Position numbers and translations under genes: made by a program. From assembly GCF_000190695.1 (NCBI RefSeq), contig NZ_GL870929.1:1092917-1156916 (forward strand): a stretch of DNA of 64,000 nucleotides, in the 5' to 3' direction. The notes beneath the pieces were generated by a model. The model was not told the origin of the DNA. It did not search any database and worked only from the letters and a program-made list of their open reading frames with translations. Of this stretch, positions 20,601 to 30,428 are shown one piece after another. Within the stretch, counting starts at the first letter, position 1. Each line of letters opens with the position of its first letter. The DNA is from Kingella denitrificans ATCC 33394 (GTDB taxonomy: Bacteria > Pseudomonadota > Gammaproteobacteria > Burkholderiales > Neisseriaceae).

Positions 20601-21562
20601 GTACCACCCACCTCCAATTCCAAGACTACGACCCTGCCGCCCTGCAACGGCTTTGCGGCGCGCTGGACGGCAACCTGAACACACTATCGCACGCGCTGGA
20701 CACGCAAATCAGCCGCCGTTTCGACCACTTCACCTTTTCAGGCAGCCATGCCCACGCCGCGCGCGCCGCCCTTATCGCCCTGATGGACATTGCCGAAACG
20801 CGCGAACTGGAAGACGGCGACATCAACCTGGCCGCCGTGGAAGCGAAAACGCAGGACGCGGCGCACCAGGAAAAACACGACGAACACCACGCCTATTATT
20901 TCCACACCAAACGCGGCAGCATCGGCGGGCGCACCCCGCGCCAAAACGGCTATATCCGCGCCCTGCTGAACCACGACATTGTGTTCGGACTCGGCCCCGC
21001 CGGCACCGGCAAAACCTATCTGGCCGTGGCCGCAGCGGTGGACGCGATGGAAAAACACCAAATCGAGCGCATCGTGCTGGTGCGCCCTGCCGTGGAAGCC
21101 GGCGAAAAACTCGGCTTCCTGCCCGGCGATTTGGCGCAGAAAGTCGATCCCTACCTGCGCCCGCTGTATGACGCGCTGTATGACCTGATGGGCTTCGACC
21201 GCGTCACCAAACTCTTGGAAAAAGGCTTAATTGAAATCGCCCCGCTGGCCTATATGCGCGGGCGCACGCTCAACGGCGCGTATGTGATTCTGGACGAAGC
21301 GCAGAACACCACGCCCGAACAAATGAAGATGTTTTTAACGCGCATCGGCTTCGGCGCAAAAGCCGTCATCACAGGCGACATCAGCCAAATCGACCTGCCG
21401 CGCAACATCAAATCCGGCCTGAAAGACGCCAAAGAAAAACTGCGCGACGTGGAAGGGCTGTATTTCCACACCTTCACCAGCGAAGATGTGGTGCGCCACC
21501 CGCTGGTGCAGAAGATTGTGGAGGCCTATGAAGCAGCGGAAGAAGACGGCCAACACGGTTAA
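20597..21562 (+). CDS. PhoH-family ATPase (YbeZ-like)
   Basis: The 321-residue P-loop protein has Walker A GPAGTGKTYLA, VRPAVEAGEKLGFLPG and the Walker B-like YVILDEAQNTTPEQMKMFL, typical of PhoH/YbeZ. The family is linked to RNA and ribosome metabolism and is usually next to ybeY; here ybeY is not adjacent. The start (20597) overlaps the previous gene by 4 bases. Confidence 0.9.
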   Translation: MSTTHLQFQDYDPAALQRLCGALDGNLNTLSHALDTQISRRFDHFTFSGSHAHAARAALIALMDIAETRELEDGDINLAAVEAKTQDAAHQEKHDEHHAYYFHTKRGSIGGRTPRQNGYIRALLNHDIVFGLGPAGTGKTYLAVAAAVDAMEKHQIERIVLVRPAVEAGEKLGFLPGDLAQKVDPYLRPLYDALYDLMGFDRVTKLLEKGLIEIAPLAYMRGRTLNGAYVILDEAQNTTPEQMKMFLTRIGFGAKAVITGDISQIDLPRNIKSGLKDAKEKLRDVEGLYFHTFTSEDVVRHPLVQKIVEAYEAAEEDGQHG

Positions 21563-21733
21563 TCTTCGGCAAAAAGCAGCCTGCACTTTGCCCGATGACG
21601 CCACATTGCAATAATTTGAACAATTTTGCATTGAAATGATTGTTAAAGCCCCAAAAATCGCCTATTCTTACGGCTTTATTTTCTGCACGCGCCCAAAGCA
21701 GCCTGCACTTTAATAGAAAGACGCTCAATCATT

Positions 21734-23215
21734 ATGAAATCGCCCATTTGGAAAACGATTGCCCTATACACACTCGGCGCATTCAGCGGCGTTGCCATCA
21801 GCATCGGCGCACAAAGTTTCGCCGCCAATCCGAAAAACACTACCACCAACGAATCCCTGCCCATCGAATCTTTGCGCACCATGGCAGAGGTGTATGGCCA
21901 AATCAAAGCCAATTACGTGGACAACCAAACCGATGCCAAACTGCTGGAAAATGCGGTGAAAGGCATGGTATCCGGACTGGACCCGCATTCCGAATACATG
22001 GACAGGAAAGATTTTCAGGACATGCGCGAAAGCACGTCGGGCGAATTTGGCGGGCTGGGCATGGAAATCGGTTCAGAAGACGGCTTCGTGAAAGTGATTG
22101 CCCCCATTGAAGACACGCCTGCGGAACGCGCTGGTGTGAAAAGTGGCGACTTTATCGTGAAAATCGACGGCGAATCCACGCACGGCATGAGCGTGAACGA
22201 TGCCGTGAAACGGATGCGCGGCAAACCCGGCACATCGATTACGCTGACCCTGTCGCGCAAAGATGCCAACAAACCCATCGTCATCACGCTGACCCGCGCC
22301 ACCATCAAAGTCCGCAGCGTGCGCCACCACCTGCTGGAAAACGGCTACGGCTACGTGCGCATCACCCAGTTCCAAGAACGCACCGTGCCTGCTTTGGCCG
22401 AAGCCATTGCCGCATTGACCAAAGAAAACGCCGCGCCGCTCAAAGGCCTGGTGCTGGATTTGCGCGACGACCCGGGCGGCCTGCTGAACGGCGCTGTGGG
22501 CGTTTCGGCCGCCTTTTTGCCGCGTGATGTCACCGTGGTCAGCACCAAAGGCCGCAGCGACAACCGCGAATCCATCACCCTGAAAGCGCGCCCCGAAGAC
22601 TATCTGCTCACTTCCGGCGCAGACCCGCTGGCCGCATTGCCCGCCGAAATCAAAAACATTCCTTTAACGGTGCTGATTAACTCTGGTTCGGCTTCGGCTT
22701 CGGAAATCGTGGCCGGTGCGCTGCAAGACCACAAACGCGCCGTGATTGTCGGCACGCGCAGTTTCGGCAAAGGCTCGGTGCAGTCGATTATCCCCGTATC
22801 GACCGGCGGCGCCATCAAACTGACCACCGCGCTGTATTACACGCCGAACGACCGCTCCATCCAAGCCACCGGTATTGTGCCGGACGTGGAAGTGCTGGAC
22901 AAAAACCGCGTGTTTGAAAGCCGAGAAGCCGATTTGAACGGCCACATCGGCAATCCGCTGGGCGCGGACGATGTGAAAGGCGGTGTGGTGCAGGCTGCTT
23001 CTGAAGCGGCTTCATCCGCCAAACGCGAACCCGAAGAGAAACCGAAAGACGAAGATTTGTCTTCGCGCCGCAAACCGAATCCGGAAAAAGACGCGCAACT
23101 GCGTAAGGCACTGGATTTGCTCAAAGCGCCGGACCAATGGAAGAGCTCTTTGGGCCTCGCCGCCAGCAAACCTGCTCCGGCAAAAAACAGCAGCAGCCGC
23201 AATAGCAATAAATAA
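21734..23215 (+). CDS. C-terminal processing peptidase, S41 family
   Basis: The 493-residue exported protease has an N-terminal hydrophobic signal/anchor and a PDZ domain (GGLGMEIGSEDGFVKVIAPI, AGVKSGDFIVKIDG). The S41 core carries the Ser in NSGSASASEIVAGAL and the Lys in GTRSFGKGSVQSI, the Ser-Lys dyad. It trims the C-termini of periplasmic proteins. The Lys- and Ser-rich tail (SSSRNSNK) and a DUS-like VVQAASEAA stretch are low in complexity. Confidence 0.92.
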   Translation: MKSPIWKTIALYTLGAFSGVAISIGAQSFAANPKNTTTNESLPIESLRTMAEVYGQIKANYVDNQTDAKLLENAVKGMVSGLDPHSEYMDRKDFQDMRESTSGEFGGLGMEIGSEDGFVKVIAPIEDTPAERAGVKSGDFIVKIDGESTHGMSVNDAVKRMRGKPGTSITLTLSRKDANKPIVITLTRATIKVRSVRHHLLENGYGYVRITQFQERTVPALAEAIAALTKENAAPLKGLVLDLRDDPGGLLNGAVGVSAAFLPRDVTVVSTKGRSDNRESITLKARPEDYLLTSGADPLAALPAEIKNIPLTVLINSGSASASEIVAGALQDHKRAVIVGTRSFGKGSVQSIIPVSTGGAIKLTTALYYTPNDRSIQATGIVPDVEVLDKNRVFESREADLNGHIGNPLGADDVKGGVVQAASEAASSAKREPEEKPKDEDLSSRRKPNPEKDAQLRKALDLLKAPDQWKSSLGLAASKPAPAKNSSSRNSNK

Positions 23216-23236
23216 TCTGCCCTGATGCACAACGAA

Positions 23237-23283
23237 AACATCGCATTTCCAAAAGCAGCCTGCACGGAAATGCGATGTTTTTT
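23237..23283 (+). terminator. Strong terminator with a DUS as its loop
   Basis: A perfect 14-bp stem (AACATCGCATTTCC and complement) is followed by six T. The 15-base loop is exactly AAAAGCAGCCTGCAC, an AA-king3DUS. It ends the S41 peptidase gene and faces the converging helicase gene. Confidence 0.85.
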
Positions 23284-23307
23284 ATATGGATAAATTGATA
23301 TGCTGGT

Positions 23308-24666
23308 TTACGAACGTGGCGCGTTCAAACCAAAATTCGGTTGCAGCAAGGCACAAGTGCGGCGCCCCCTTCCACGGCGGCGGCTGCTCATCGGTGCAAC
23401 AGGTGCGGGCGGCGGTGCGGCAGTTTCCGCATTGGCAGCAGAGGAACGTTGCGCCTGGCGTTTGCTGCCGCGTTCGGAACGCTGCCGTGCAACGGGTGCA
23501 AGCTGCTTTTGCTGCTCCCAGCTCGGCTCGAAATGCTCAATACGCGAAATCGGCAATTCGTTACCGGTCAATGCCTTAATCGCATCATACATTTTCTGTT
23601 CCGACTCATCCATCATGGAAATGGCAACACCATCCGCGCCGGCCCGGCCCGTACGGCCGATGCGGTGCACATAATCTTCCGCCTGTACCGGCATTTCATA
23701 GTTCACCACGAACGGCAGCTCGGCAATATCCAAACCGCGCGCCGCCACATCGGTCGCTACCAAAACGCGCAGGCTGCCTGCTTTAAACTGGCTCAATACG
23801 TCCAACCGTGTCTGCTGCGATTTATCGCCGTGAATCGCGCTGACGGAAAGCCCGCGCCGCGCTAAATCACGCGCCACTTGGTCGGCAGACTGCTTGGTTT
23901 TGCAGAACACAATCACTTGCTGCATACCCAAATCCACAATCAAACGTTCCAGTAAATCACGCTTACGGTGCGTATCCACCGCAATCACATGTTGCTCCAC
24001 ATTGGCATTGGTGGTGTTTTGCGCGGCCACCTCCACCACTTCGGGCGAGTGCATGAAATCTTGCGCCAATTTACGGATAGCCGGAGCAAACGTGGCTGAG
24101 AAAAGCAGCGTCTGGCGCGGGCGCGGCAGCATTTGCATGATGTTGCGGATATCGTCGATAAAGCCCATATCCAGCATGCGGTCGGCCTCGTCCAGCACCA
24201 CAATTTCCACTTTGTTCAGCACAATATTTTTTTGTTTGACATGGTCAAGCAAGCGCCCAACGGTTGCCACGACAATTTCGCAGCCTGAACGCAACTGCGC
24301 CGTTTGCTTATCCATGTTCACGCCGCCGAACAATACCGTATGGCGCAACGGCAGGTTTTTGATATAGCGCTGGGTATTTTGGTCGATTTGGTCGGCCAAT
24401 TCGCGCGTTGGCGTCAACACCAACATGCGCACAGGGTGCATGGCGGGAGAGGCGCTGGCATTGGCATAACGTTTCAGCCGCTCCAAGCTCGGCAGCATAA
24501 AGGCCGCCGTTTTGCCCGTGCCGGTCTGCGCCGCCGCCAATAAATCATGCCCCGCCAATGCTTTGGGTATGGCGGCTTCCTGAATCGGAGTGGGCTGCTG
24601 ATAGCCCTGCTCTTCCAAAGCAGCAACGATTTCCGCCCCCAAACCCAATTCCGCAAATTTATTCAT
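23308..24666 (-). CDS. DEAD-box RNA helicase, RhlE-like
   Basis: The 452-residue helicase has the Q motif (GYQQPTPIQEAAI), AQTGTGKT, VLDEADRMLDMGF, SAT and HRIGRTGRAG. The tail is rich in Arg, Gln and Ala, as in RhlE-type RNA-binding C-termini. The tail piece QQKQLAPVA is encoded by TGCAAGCTGCTTTT, a decayed copy of the DUS that elsewhere reads KQPAP. It probably acts in rRNA maturation or mRNA decay. Confidence 0.9.
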   Translation of the reverse strand: MNKFAELGLGAEIVAALEEQGYQQPTPIQEAAIPKALAGHDLLAAAQTGTGKTAAFMLPSLERLKRYANASASPAMHPVRMLVLTPTRELADQIDQNTQRYIKNLPLRHTVLFGGVNMDKQTAQLRSGCEIVVATVGRLLDHVKQKNIVLNKVEIVVLDEADRMLDMGFIDDIRNIMQMLPRPRQTLLFSATFAPAIRKLAQDFMHSPEVVEVAAQNTTNANVEQHVIAVDTHRKRDLLERLIVDLGMQQVIVFCKTKQSADQVARDLARRGLSVSAIHGDKSQQTRLDVLSQFKAGSLRVLVATDVAARGLDIAELPFVVNYEMPVQAEDYVHRIGRTGRAGADGVAISMMDESEQKMYDAIKALTGNELPISRIEHFEPSWEQQKQLAPVARQRSERGSKRQAQRSSAANAETAAPPPAPVAPMSSRRRGRGRRTCALLQPNFGLNAPRS

Positions 24667-24698
24667 AATAATGTTTCCCGTTCAGAAGGAACAATGTG

Positions 24699-24729
24699 AA
24701 AAAACCGCCTCCCTTGCAGAGAGACGGTT
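24699..24729 (-). terminator. Rho-independent terminator of the atp operon
   Basis: On the minus strand AACCGTCTCTC pairs with GGGAGGCGGTT (11 bp with G-U pairs) around a 5-base loop and runs into six T. It lies 14 bases after the atpC stop. Confidence 0.85.
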
Positions 24730-24742
24730 TCACCGATGATGA

Positions 24743-25165
24743 TTATTTCTTATGCATACGCAAATAATCCAAAGTTTTCAGCTCGGCAATCGCTGCCGCC
24801 AAAGCAGCCTGCGCCTTCGCCTGCGCCTCTCCGTCTTTTGCTTGCGATAAGTCTTGCTCTGCCGCACGTTTTGCTTCTTCAGCACGCGCCTGATCCATTT
24901 CGGTACTACGTATTGCAACGTCCGCCAAGATGGTAATTTTATCAGGCTGCACTTCCAAAACGCCACCGGATACGGCAACGAGCACTTCTTCATTAGAGCC
25001 AGCTTGTGTCAAACGCAATGCACCAGGGCGCACCAAACTCATAATCGGTTCATGGCGCGGGTAAATACCTAATTCGCCGGACAGTGTCGGCACTACCACA
25101 AAACTCGCTTCACCTGAATAAATTTGGTCTTCGTTACTGACTACTTCAACTTGCATGACACTCAT
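24743..25165 (-). CDS. atpC: ATP synthase F1 epsilon subunit
   Basis: This 140-residue subunit has the beta-sandwich start (MQVEVVSNEDQIYSGEASF) with GELGIYPRHEPIMSLVRPG and a C-terminal helical hairpin. It belongs to the central stalk and inhibits ATP hydrolysis. It is the last gene of the atp operon, 10 bases after atpD. Confidence 0.95.
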   Translation of the reverse strand: MSVMQVEVVSNEDQIYSGEASFVVVPTLSGELGIYPRHEPIMSLVRPGALRLTQAGSNEEVLVAVSGGVLEVQPDKITILADVAIRSTEMDQARAEEAKRAAEQDLSQAKDGEAQAKAQAALAAAIAELKTLDYLRMHKK

Positions 25166-25175
25166 GCCAACCTCC

Positions 25176-26573
25176 TTAATTTAAGGTTTTCGCTTTTTCA
25201 ACAGCCTCTTCAATGCCGCCAACCATATAGAACGCTTGTTCTGGCAAGTGGTCATATTCGCCGTTCAAAATCGCTTTGAAACCTGCAATTGTGTCACGCA
25301 ATGCAACATATTTACCTGGAGAGCCTGTAAATACTTCTGCTACATGGAAAGGTTGAGACAAGAAACGTTGGATTTTACGTGCACGGATTACTGTCAGTTT
25401 GTCTTCATCAGACAACTCATCCATACCCAAGATGGCGATAATATCGCGCAATTCTTTATATTTCTGCAACGTTGATTGTACGCCGCGCGCCACATCATAG
25501 TGTTCTTGGCCCAATACCATCGGATCTAATTGACGCGAAGTAGAATCCAAAGGATCCACAGCAGGATAAATACCCAAAGAGGCAATATCACGGCTCAATA
25601 CCACGGTCGCATCCAAGTGGGCAAATGTTGTTGCCGGAGACGGGTCAGTCAAGTCGTCCGCAGGTACATAAACGGCCTGGATCGAAGTAATGGAGCCAGT
25701 TTGTGTAGAAGTAATACGCTCTTGCAAACGACCCATTTCTTCTGCCAGCGTCGGCTGATAACCTACCGCAGACGGCATACGACCCAGCAATGCGGAAACT
25801 TCCGTACCCGCCAAAGTATAACGGTAGATGTTGTCCACAAAGAACAATACATCGCGGCCTTTGCCGTTTTCGTCTTTCTCATCGCGGAAATGCTCGGCCA
25901 TAGACAAACCGGTCAAAGCAACGCGCAAACGGTTACCCGGAGGTTCGTTCATCTGGCCATACACCATGGCCACTTTATCCAATACGTTGGAATCTTTCAT
26001 CTCATGGTAGAAGTCGTTACCTTCACGAGTACGCTCGCCCACGCCTGCAAACACAGATAAACCACTGTGTGCTTTTGCAATATTGTTGATCAATTCCATC
26101 ATATTAACGGTTTTGCCCACACCGGCACCACCGAACAAACCAACCTTACCGCCTTTGGCAAAGGGGCAAAGCAAGTCAATCACTTTAATGCCTGTCTCCA
26201 ACAATTCTGTTGTGCTGGACAGCTCATCAAATTTAGGTGCAGGCTGGTGAATCGCGCGTGTTTGGTCGGAACCGATAGGACCTGCTTCATCCACAGGATT
26301 ACCCAACACGTCCATAATACGACCCAATGTCGCTTTGCCCACCGGCACAGTGATTGGCGCACCAGTATTGTTCACGGCTAAGCCGCGTTTTAAACCATCG
26401 GTACTACCCATTGCAATGGTACGCACCACGCCGTCGCCCAGTTGTTGTTGGACTTCCAATGTCAAGTCCACATCAACCAGCTTCAGCGCATCATAAACAC
26501 GAGGGATTGCATCACGTGGAAATTCCACGTCTACTACTGCACCAATGATTTGTACGATTTTGCCTTGGCTCAT
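25176..26573 (-). CDS. atpD: ATP synthase F1 beta subunit
   Basis: The 465-residue catalytic subunit has Walker A GGAGVGKT, GERTREGNDFYHEM and ALTGLSMAEHFRD. It makes ATP from ADP and phosphate at the alpha/beta interface. Codon and base use are more AT-rich than in most of the window, as for the whole operon. Confidence 0.98.
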   Translation of the reverse strand: MSQGKIVQIIGAVVDVEFPRDAIPRVYDALKLVDVDLTLEVQQQLGDGVVRTIAMGSTDGLKRGLAVNNTGAPITVPVGKATLGRIMDVLGNPVDEAGPIGSDQTRAIHQPAPKFDELSSTTELLETGIKVIDLLCPFAKGGKVGLFGGAGVGKTVNMMELINNIAKAHSGLSVFAGVGERTREGNDFYHEMKDSNVLDKVAMVYGQMNEPPGNRLRVALTGLSMAEHFRDEKDENGKGRDVLFFVDNIYRYTLAGTEVSALLGRMPSAVGYQPTLAEEMGRLQERITSTQTGSITSIQAVYVPADDLTDPSPATTFAHLDATVVLSRDIASLGIYPAVDPLDSTSRQLDPMVLGQEHYDVARGVQSTLQKYKELRDIIAILGMDELSDEDKLTVIRARKIQRFLSQPFHVAEVFTGSPGKYVALRDTIAGFKAILNGEYDHLPEQAFYMVGGIEEAVEKAKTLN

Positions 26574-26614
26574 TATCGTATCCTAATTTCTTTGGTCAAA
26601 GTGCAGGCTGCTTT

Positions 26615-27487
26615 TTACACAGCCGCCGCACCTGCCACAATTTCTGACAACTCTGTAGTAATTGCTGCTTGGCGCGATTTATTGTAAACCAAGCGCAATT
26701 CTTTAATCGCATTACCGGCATTATCGGTAGCGGCTTTCATCGCCACCATACGTGCAGCCTGCTCGGCAGCCATATTTTCGCTTAATGCGCGATATACTAC
26801 AGACTCTAAATAACGGCGAACTAAATACTCCAACACAGCAACAGGACTGGGTTCGTAACGGTATTCCCAGTTGTATTTGTCGGGAACAGGTTCGCTCAAA
26901 GCACCTTTGCCAATCGGCAGCAGCACTTCTGAACGTGGTTCCTGCTTCATCGTGTTAACAAAATGAGAGCTGATCAGATGGATAATATCCAAATCATGTT
27001 TCTCATAACGTTGGAATATCTCTGTCAATGCCCCCAAAATGATTTCCATTTTAGGCGTATCACCCAAATTGGTCACACTGGCAATCACATTCAACCCAAC
27101 GCGCTGACACGCAGCCAAACCTTTGCTACCCAAACATACGACCTCAACGGCAACACCCTGCTCGTGGTATTCCTGTACTTGAGCAAAAAACTTTTTCAGT
27201 ACATTTGCATTCAAACCGCCGCACAGGCCTTTATCCGTTGTAATTAAGATAATCCCCGCGCGACGAATTTCCTGACGCGATTCCAACAGTTGGATACCGT
27301 GGTCTTCCTGTGTTTGCGCCAAATGACTCATCACTATGCTGACACGGTCTGCATATGGACGAGCCAAGCGCATACGCTCTTGAGTCTTCCGCATTTTAGA
27401 GGTTGACACCATTTGCATCGCTTTGGTAATTTTTTGCGTATTTTGTACGCTGCGAATTTTGGTGAGAATCTCTTTTCCTACTGCCAT
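26615..27487 (-). CDS. atpG: ATP synthase F1 gamma subunit
   Basis: The 290-residue rotor shaft starts MAVGKEILTKIRSVQNTQKI and ends with the conserved MKAATDNAGNAIKELRLVYNKSRQAAITTEL. An AA-king3DUS lies just after its stop, the only one in an atp intergenic gap. Confidence 0.96.
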   Translation of the reverse strand: MAVGKEILTKIRSVQNTQKITKAMQMVSTSKMRKTQERMRLARPYADRVSIVMSHLAQTQEDHGIQLLESRQEIRRAGIILITTDKGLCGGLNANVLKKFFAQVQEYHEQGVAVEVVCLGSKGLAACQRVGLNVIASVTNLGDTPKMEIILGALTEIFQRYEKHDLDIIHLISSHFVNTMKQEPRSEVLLPIGKGALSEPVPDKYNWEYRYEPSPVAVLEYLVRRYLESVVYRALSENMAAEQAARMVAMKAATDNAGNAIKELRLVYNKSRQAAITTELSEIVAGAAAV

Positions 27488-27507
27488 TTCAAGACTCCTT
27501 TCGACGC

Positions 27508-29055
27508 TTATGCTGCGTAATTGTAAGAAGCCTTGAACGATTTCATTGCATCGGACAATGCTTGTTCATCTTCGCCGGACATCGCACCTGATGCATTGAT
27601 TGCAGCCAAAGTTTCAGGTTTTTGCGTGCGCACAAAACTCAAAAACTCCGCTTCAAAGGCCAATGCTTTTGATACAGGGACATCGGAATATGAACCGTTG
27701 TTAATTGCCCACAATGTCAATGCCATTTCTGCCGTATCCAACGTACTGAATTGTTTTTGTTTCATCAATTCAGTTACCACTTCACCGTGTTGGAGTTGCT
27801 TGCGAGTTGCCTCATCCAAATCAGATGCGAATTGCGAGAATGCAGCCAATTCACGATACTGTGCCAACGCCAAACGGATACCGCCGCCCAATTTCTTAAT
27901 AACTTTGGTCTGTGCAGCACCACCAACGCGAGATACGGAAATACCCGCATTGATTGCCGGACGGATACCGGAATTGAACAAATCAGTTTCCAAGAAAATC
28001 TGACCGTCTGTAATCGAAATCACGTTGGTCGGTACGAAAGCAGATACGTCGCCGGCCTGAGTTTCAATGATTGGCAAAGCAGTCAAAGAACCCGTTTTTC
28101 CTTTAACCTCGCCGTTCGTCAATTTTTCAACTTCGTCGGCATTGATACGCGCGGCACGTTCCAGTAAGCGTGAGTGCAAGTAGAACACATCGCCAGGATA
28201 TGCTTCGCGGCCTGGTGGACGACGCAACAACAAAGAAATTTGACGGTAAGCAACCGCTTGTTTAGACAAATCATCATAAACAATCAGCGCATCTTCGCCG
28301 ATATCGCGGAAATACTCGCCCATCGTGCAGCCTGCATATGGCGCGATAAATTGCAATGCCGCGGCTTCAGACGCTGTGGCTGCTACAACAATGGTATGTT
28401 CCATTGCGCCATGTTCTTCCAATTTACGCACCACGTTGGCGATAGAAGATGCTTTTTGGCCGACAGCAACGTAAATACAAATAACGCCTGTACCTTTTTG
28501 ATTGACGATGGCATCCAACGCAACCGCAGTTTTACCTGTTTGGCGGTCACCAATGATCAATTCGCGCTGGCCACGGCCAACAGGAACCATAGAGTCAATG
28601 GCTTTCAAACCAGTCTGCATTGGCTGGTCAACAGATTGACGCGCAATCACGCCCGGCGCAATTTTTTCGATAGGCGCGGTTTTCGATGCGTTAATCGGAC
28701 CTTTACCATCAATCGGCTGACCCAATGCATTCACAACACGACCAACCAGCTCGCGACCAATAGGCACTTCCAAAATACGGCCTGTGCACTTAACTTCGTC
28801 GCCTTCTGTAATATGTTCGTATTCACCAAGAATTACAGCACCGACAGAATCACGCTCCAAGTTCATAGCCAAACCGAACGTATTGCCGGGAAACTCCAAC
28901 ATCTCCCCTTGCATCACATCGGACAAGCCATATACACGCACAATACCATCGGTAACAGAAATCACCGTACCGCGAGTACGCGCCTCTGTTTTGGTATTTA
29001 AATTTTCAATTTTAGCTTTCAGCAAATCACTGATTTCCGCAGGATTAATTTGCAT
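27508..29055 (-). CDS. atpA: ATP synthase F1 alpha subunit
   Basis: The 515-residue nucleotide-binding, non-catalytic subunit has Walker A GDRQTGKTA and PPGREAYPGDVFYLHSRLLERAA. Its length and start (MQINPAEISDLLKAKIENL) match the family. Confidence 0.98.
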   Translation of the reverse strand: MQINPAEISDLLKAKIENLNTKTEARTRGTVISVTDGIVRVYGLSDVMQGEMLEFPGNTFGLAMNLERDSVGAVILGEYEHITEGDEVKCTGRILEVPIGRELVGRVVNALGQPIDGKGPINASKTAPIEKIAPGVIARQSVDQPMQTGLKAIDSMVPVGRGQRELIIGDRQTGKTAVALDAIVNQKGTGVICIYVAVGQKASSIANVVRKLEEHGAMEHTIVVAATASEAAALQFIAPYAGCTMGEYFRDIGEDALIVYDDLSKQAVAYRQISLLLRRPPGREAYPGDVFYLHSRLLERAARINADEVEKLTNGEVKGKTGSLTALPIIETQAGDVSAFVPTNVISITDGQIFLETDLFNSGIRPAINAGISVSRVGGAAQTKVIKKLGGGIRLALAQYRELAAFSQFASDLDEATRKQLQHGEVVTELMKQKQFSTLDTAEMALTLWAINNGSYSDVPVSKALAFEAEFLSFVRTQKPETLAAINASGAMSGEDEQALSDAMKSFKASYNYAA

Positions 29056-29064
29056 GAAACCCTC

Positions 29065-29613
29065 CTAATTCATCATAGTCGTGTACAGTTGCTGCAATTT
29101 GCCCTGCACAGACAAATCCAATATTTGGTCGCCCATAACCACTTTTACACCGCCAATCAATTCGGGATCGGTTTTAAAAGTAGCCTGCAAACGCACGTTA
29201 AAACGCTGCTCCAAATCACTTACAATTTTCGCACCTTGACCTTCGCTGGCAACATCATACGCCGTATAAATAATTGCCTGCTTTGCCTGATCTTTCTGCA
29301 AAACCAGCGATTTATAATGGTTGAAAATTTCGGGCAACGCCATCAAACGTTTTTCTTGGGCAACCACACAGATGAAGTTTTTAAACTCTGCGCTTTTAAC
29401 TGCCTCAACGCCGTCCATCAACCGAATAATATCCATCGCCTTTTGCTCTGCATCAGAGCTTGAGTCTTGCAGCAAGCCGCTCATTTTAGGCTGTTCAACC
29501 AGCCATGCCAGCTGAGCCAAACCGTCTAACCAGCTCTGCGTTTGTGCTTTTTCCTCCGCCAATTCATATAATGCCTTGGCATACGGACGGGCAACAGTTG
29601 CGAACTCTATCAT
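29065..29613 (-). CDS. atpH: ATP synthase F1 delta subunit
   Basis: The 182-residue peripheral-stalk subunit starts MIEFATVARPYAKALYELA and ends with the family block ELIGGVKVVMGDQILDLSV, GKLQQL. It sits 9 bases before atpA and 4 after atpF. Confidence 0.94.
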   Translation of the reverse strand: MIEFATVARPYAKALYELAEEKAQTQSWLDGLAQLAWLVEQPKMSGLLQDSSSDAEQKAMDIIRLMDGVEAVKSAEFKNFICVVAQEKRLMALPEIFNHYKSLVLQKDQAKQAIIYTAYDVASEGQGAKIVSDLEQRFNVRLQATFKTDPELIGGVKVVMGDQILDLSVQGKLQQLYTTMMN

Positions 29614-29617
29614 AGAC

Positions 29618-30088
29618 TCACAGCTCCTGTTTTAAGGTACTCAGCATTTGTGCATGTTGCGCCTCATTTACCTCATGACGCAAAATCGCTTCCGCACCTT
29701 TCACCGCCAATGCAGCCACCTGTTCACGCAAAGCTTCGCGGGCACGGTTGATTTCCTGCTCCACATCCGCCTTTGCTTGGGCTGAAATGCGCGCTGCTTC
29801 AGAAGCAGCCTGCACTTTTGCATCTTCTACAATTTGTGCTGCGCGTTTTTCAGCATTAGCGACCATTTCGGCAACTTGGCTGCGTCCATCAGTCAAGAGT
29901 TCTGCAACTTTCTTTTCTGCCTGTTCAAAATCGCTTTTACCGCGCTCGGCAGCCGCCAAGCCTTCTGCGATTTTGTCGGCACGCTCATCCAACGCTTTTG
30001 CAATCGGTGGCCACACAAACTTCATGGTAAACCAAACCAATCCAAAAAATACAAGGACTTGCGCAATTAAGGTTGCATTTAAATTCAC
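29618..30088 (-). CDS. atpF: ATP synthase Fo b subunit
   Basis: The 156-residue stator subunit has one N-terminal membrane helix (LIAQVLVFFGLVWFTMKFVW) followed by a long charged, Ala-rich coiled coil. A DUS (about 29805-29816) is read as KVQAASEAARI inside the coiled coil, where an Ala-rich insertion is easily tolerated. Confidence 0.95.
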   Translation of the reverse strand: MNLNATLIAQVLVFFGLVWFTMKFVWPPIAKALDERADKIAEGLAAAERGKSDFEQAEKKVAELLTDGRSQVAEMVANAEKRAAQIVEDAKVQAASEAARISAQAKADVEQEINRAREALREQVAALAVKGAEAILRHEVNEAQHAQMLSTLKQEL

Positions 30089-30140
30089 TTTGCCTACCCT
30101 CGTTATAGGGATTAATCAATACGTTCTACACTAATCCGGA

Positions 30141-30380
30141 TTAGCCGGCAAACGGGCGAACGAAGGCAAACAGCAACGCAACTGCAACACCGATCAAGAA
30201 TGCCGCATCGATCAAACCAGCAATCAAGAACAATTTGGTTTGCAATGGACCAATCAACTCTGGCTGACGCGCAGAAGATTCCAAATATTTAGAACCTACC
30301 ATTGCAATGCCGATAGAAGCACCCAATGCGCCCAAAGAAACAATCAAACCACATGCAATAGCGATCAAACCTGCATCCAT
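30141..30380 (-). CDS. atpE: ATP synthase Fo c subunit
   Basis: The 79-residue ring subunit has two membrane helices joined by the polar loop SSARQPE. The ion-binding carboxylate is the Asp in AGLIDAAFLIG. Without the Glu-Ser/Thr ligand set of sodium-type rings, a proton ring is expected. Confidence 0.96.
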   Translation of the reverse strand: MDAGLIAIACGLIVSLGALGASIGIAMVGSKYLESSARQPELIGPLQTKLFLIAGLIDAAFLIGVAVALLFAFVRPFAG

Positions 30381-30428
30381 AATAAACTCCTAAAAAGAAA
30401 GGTTAAACAACATTAAAGAAACTAAATC

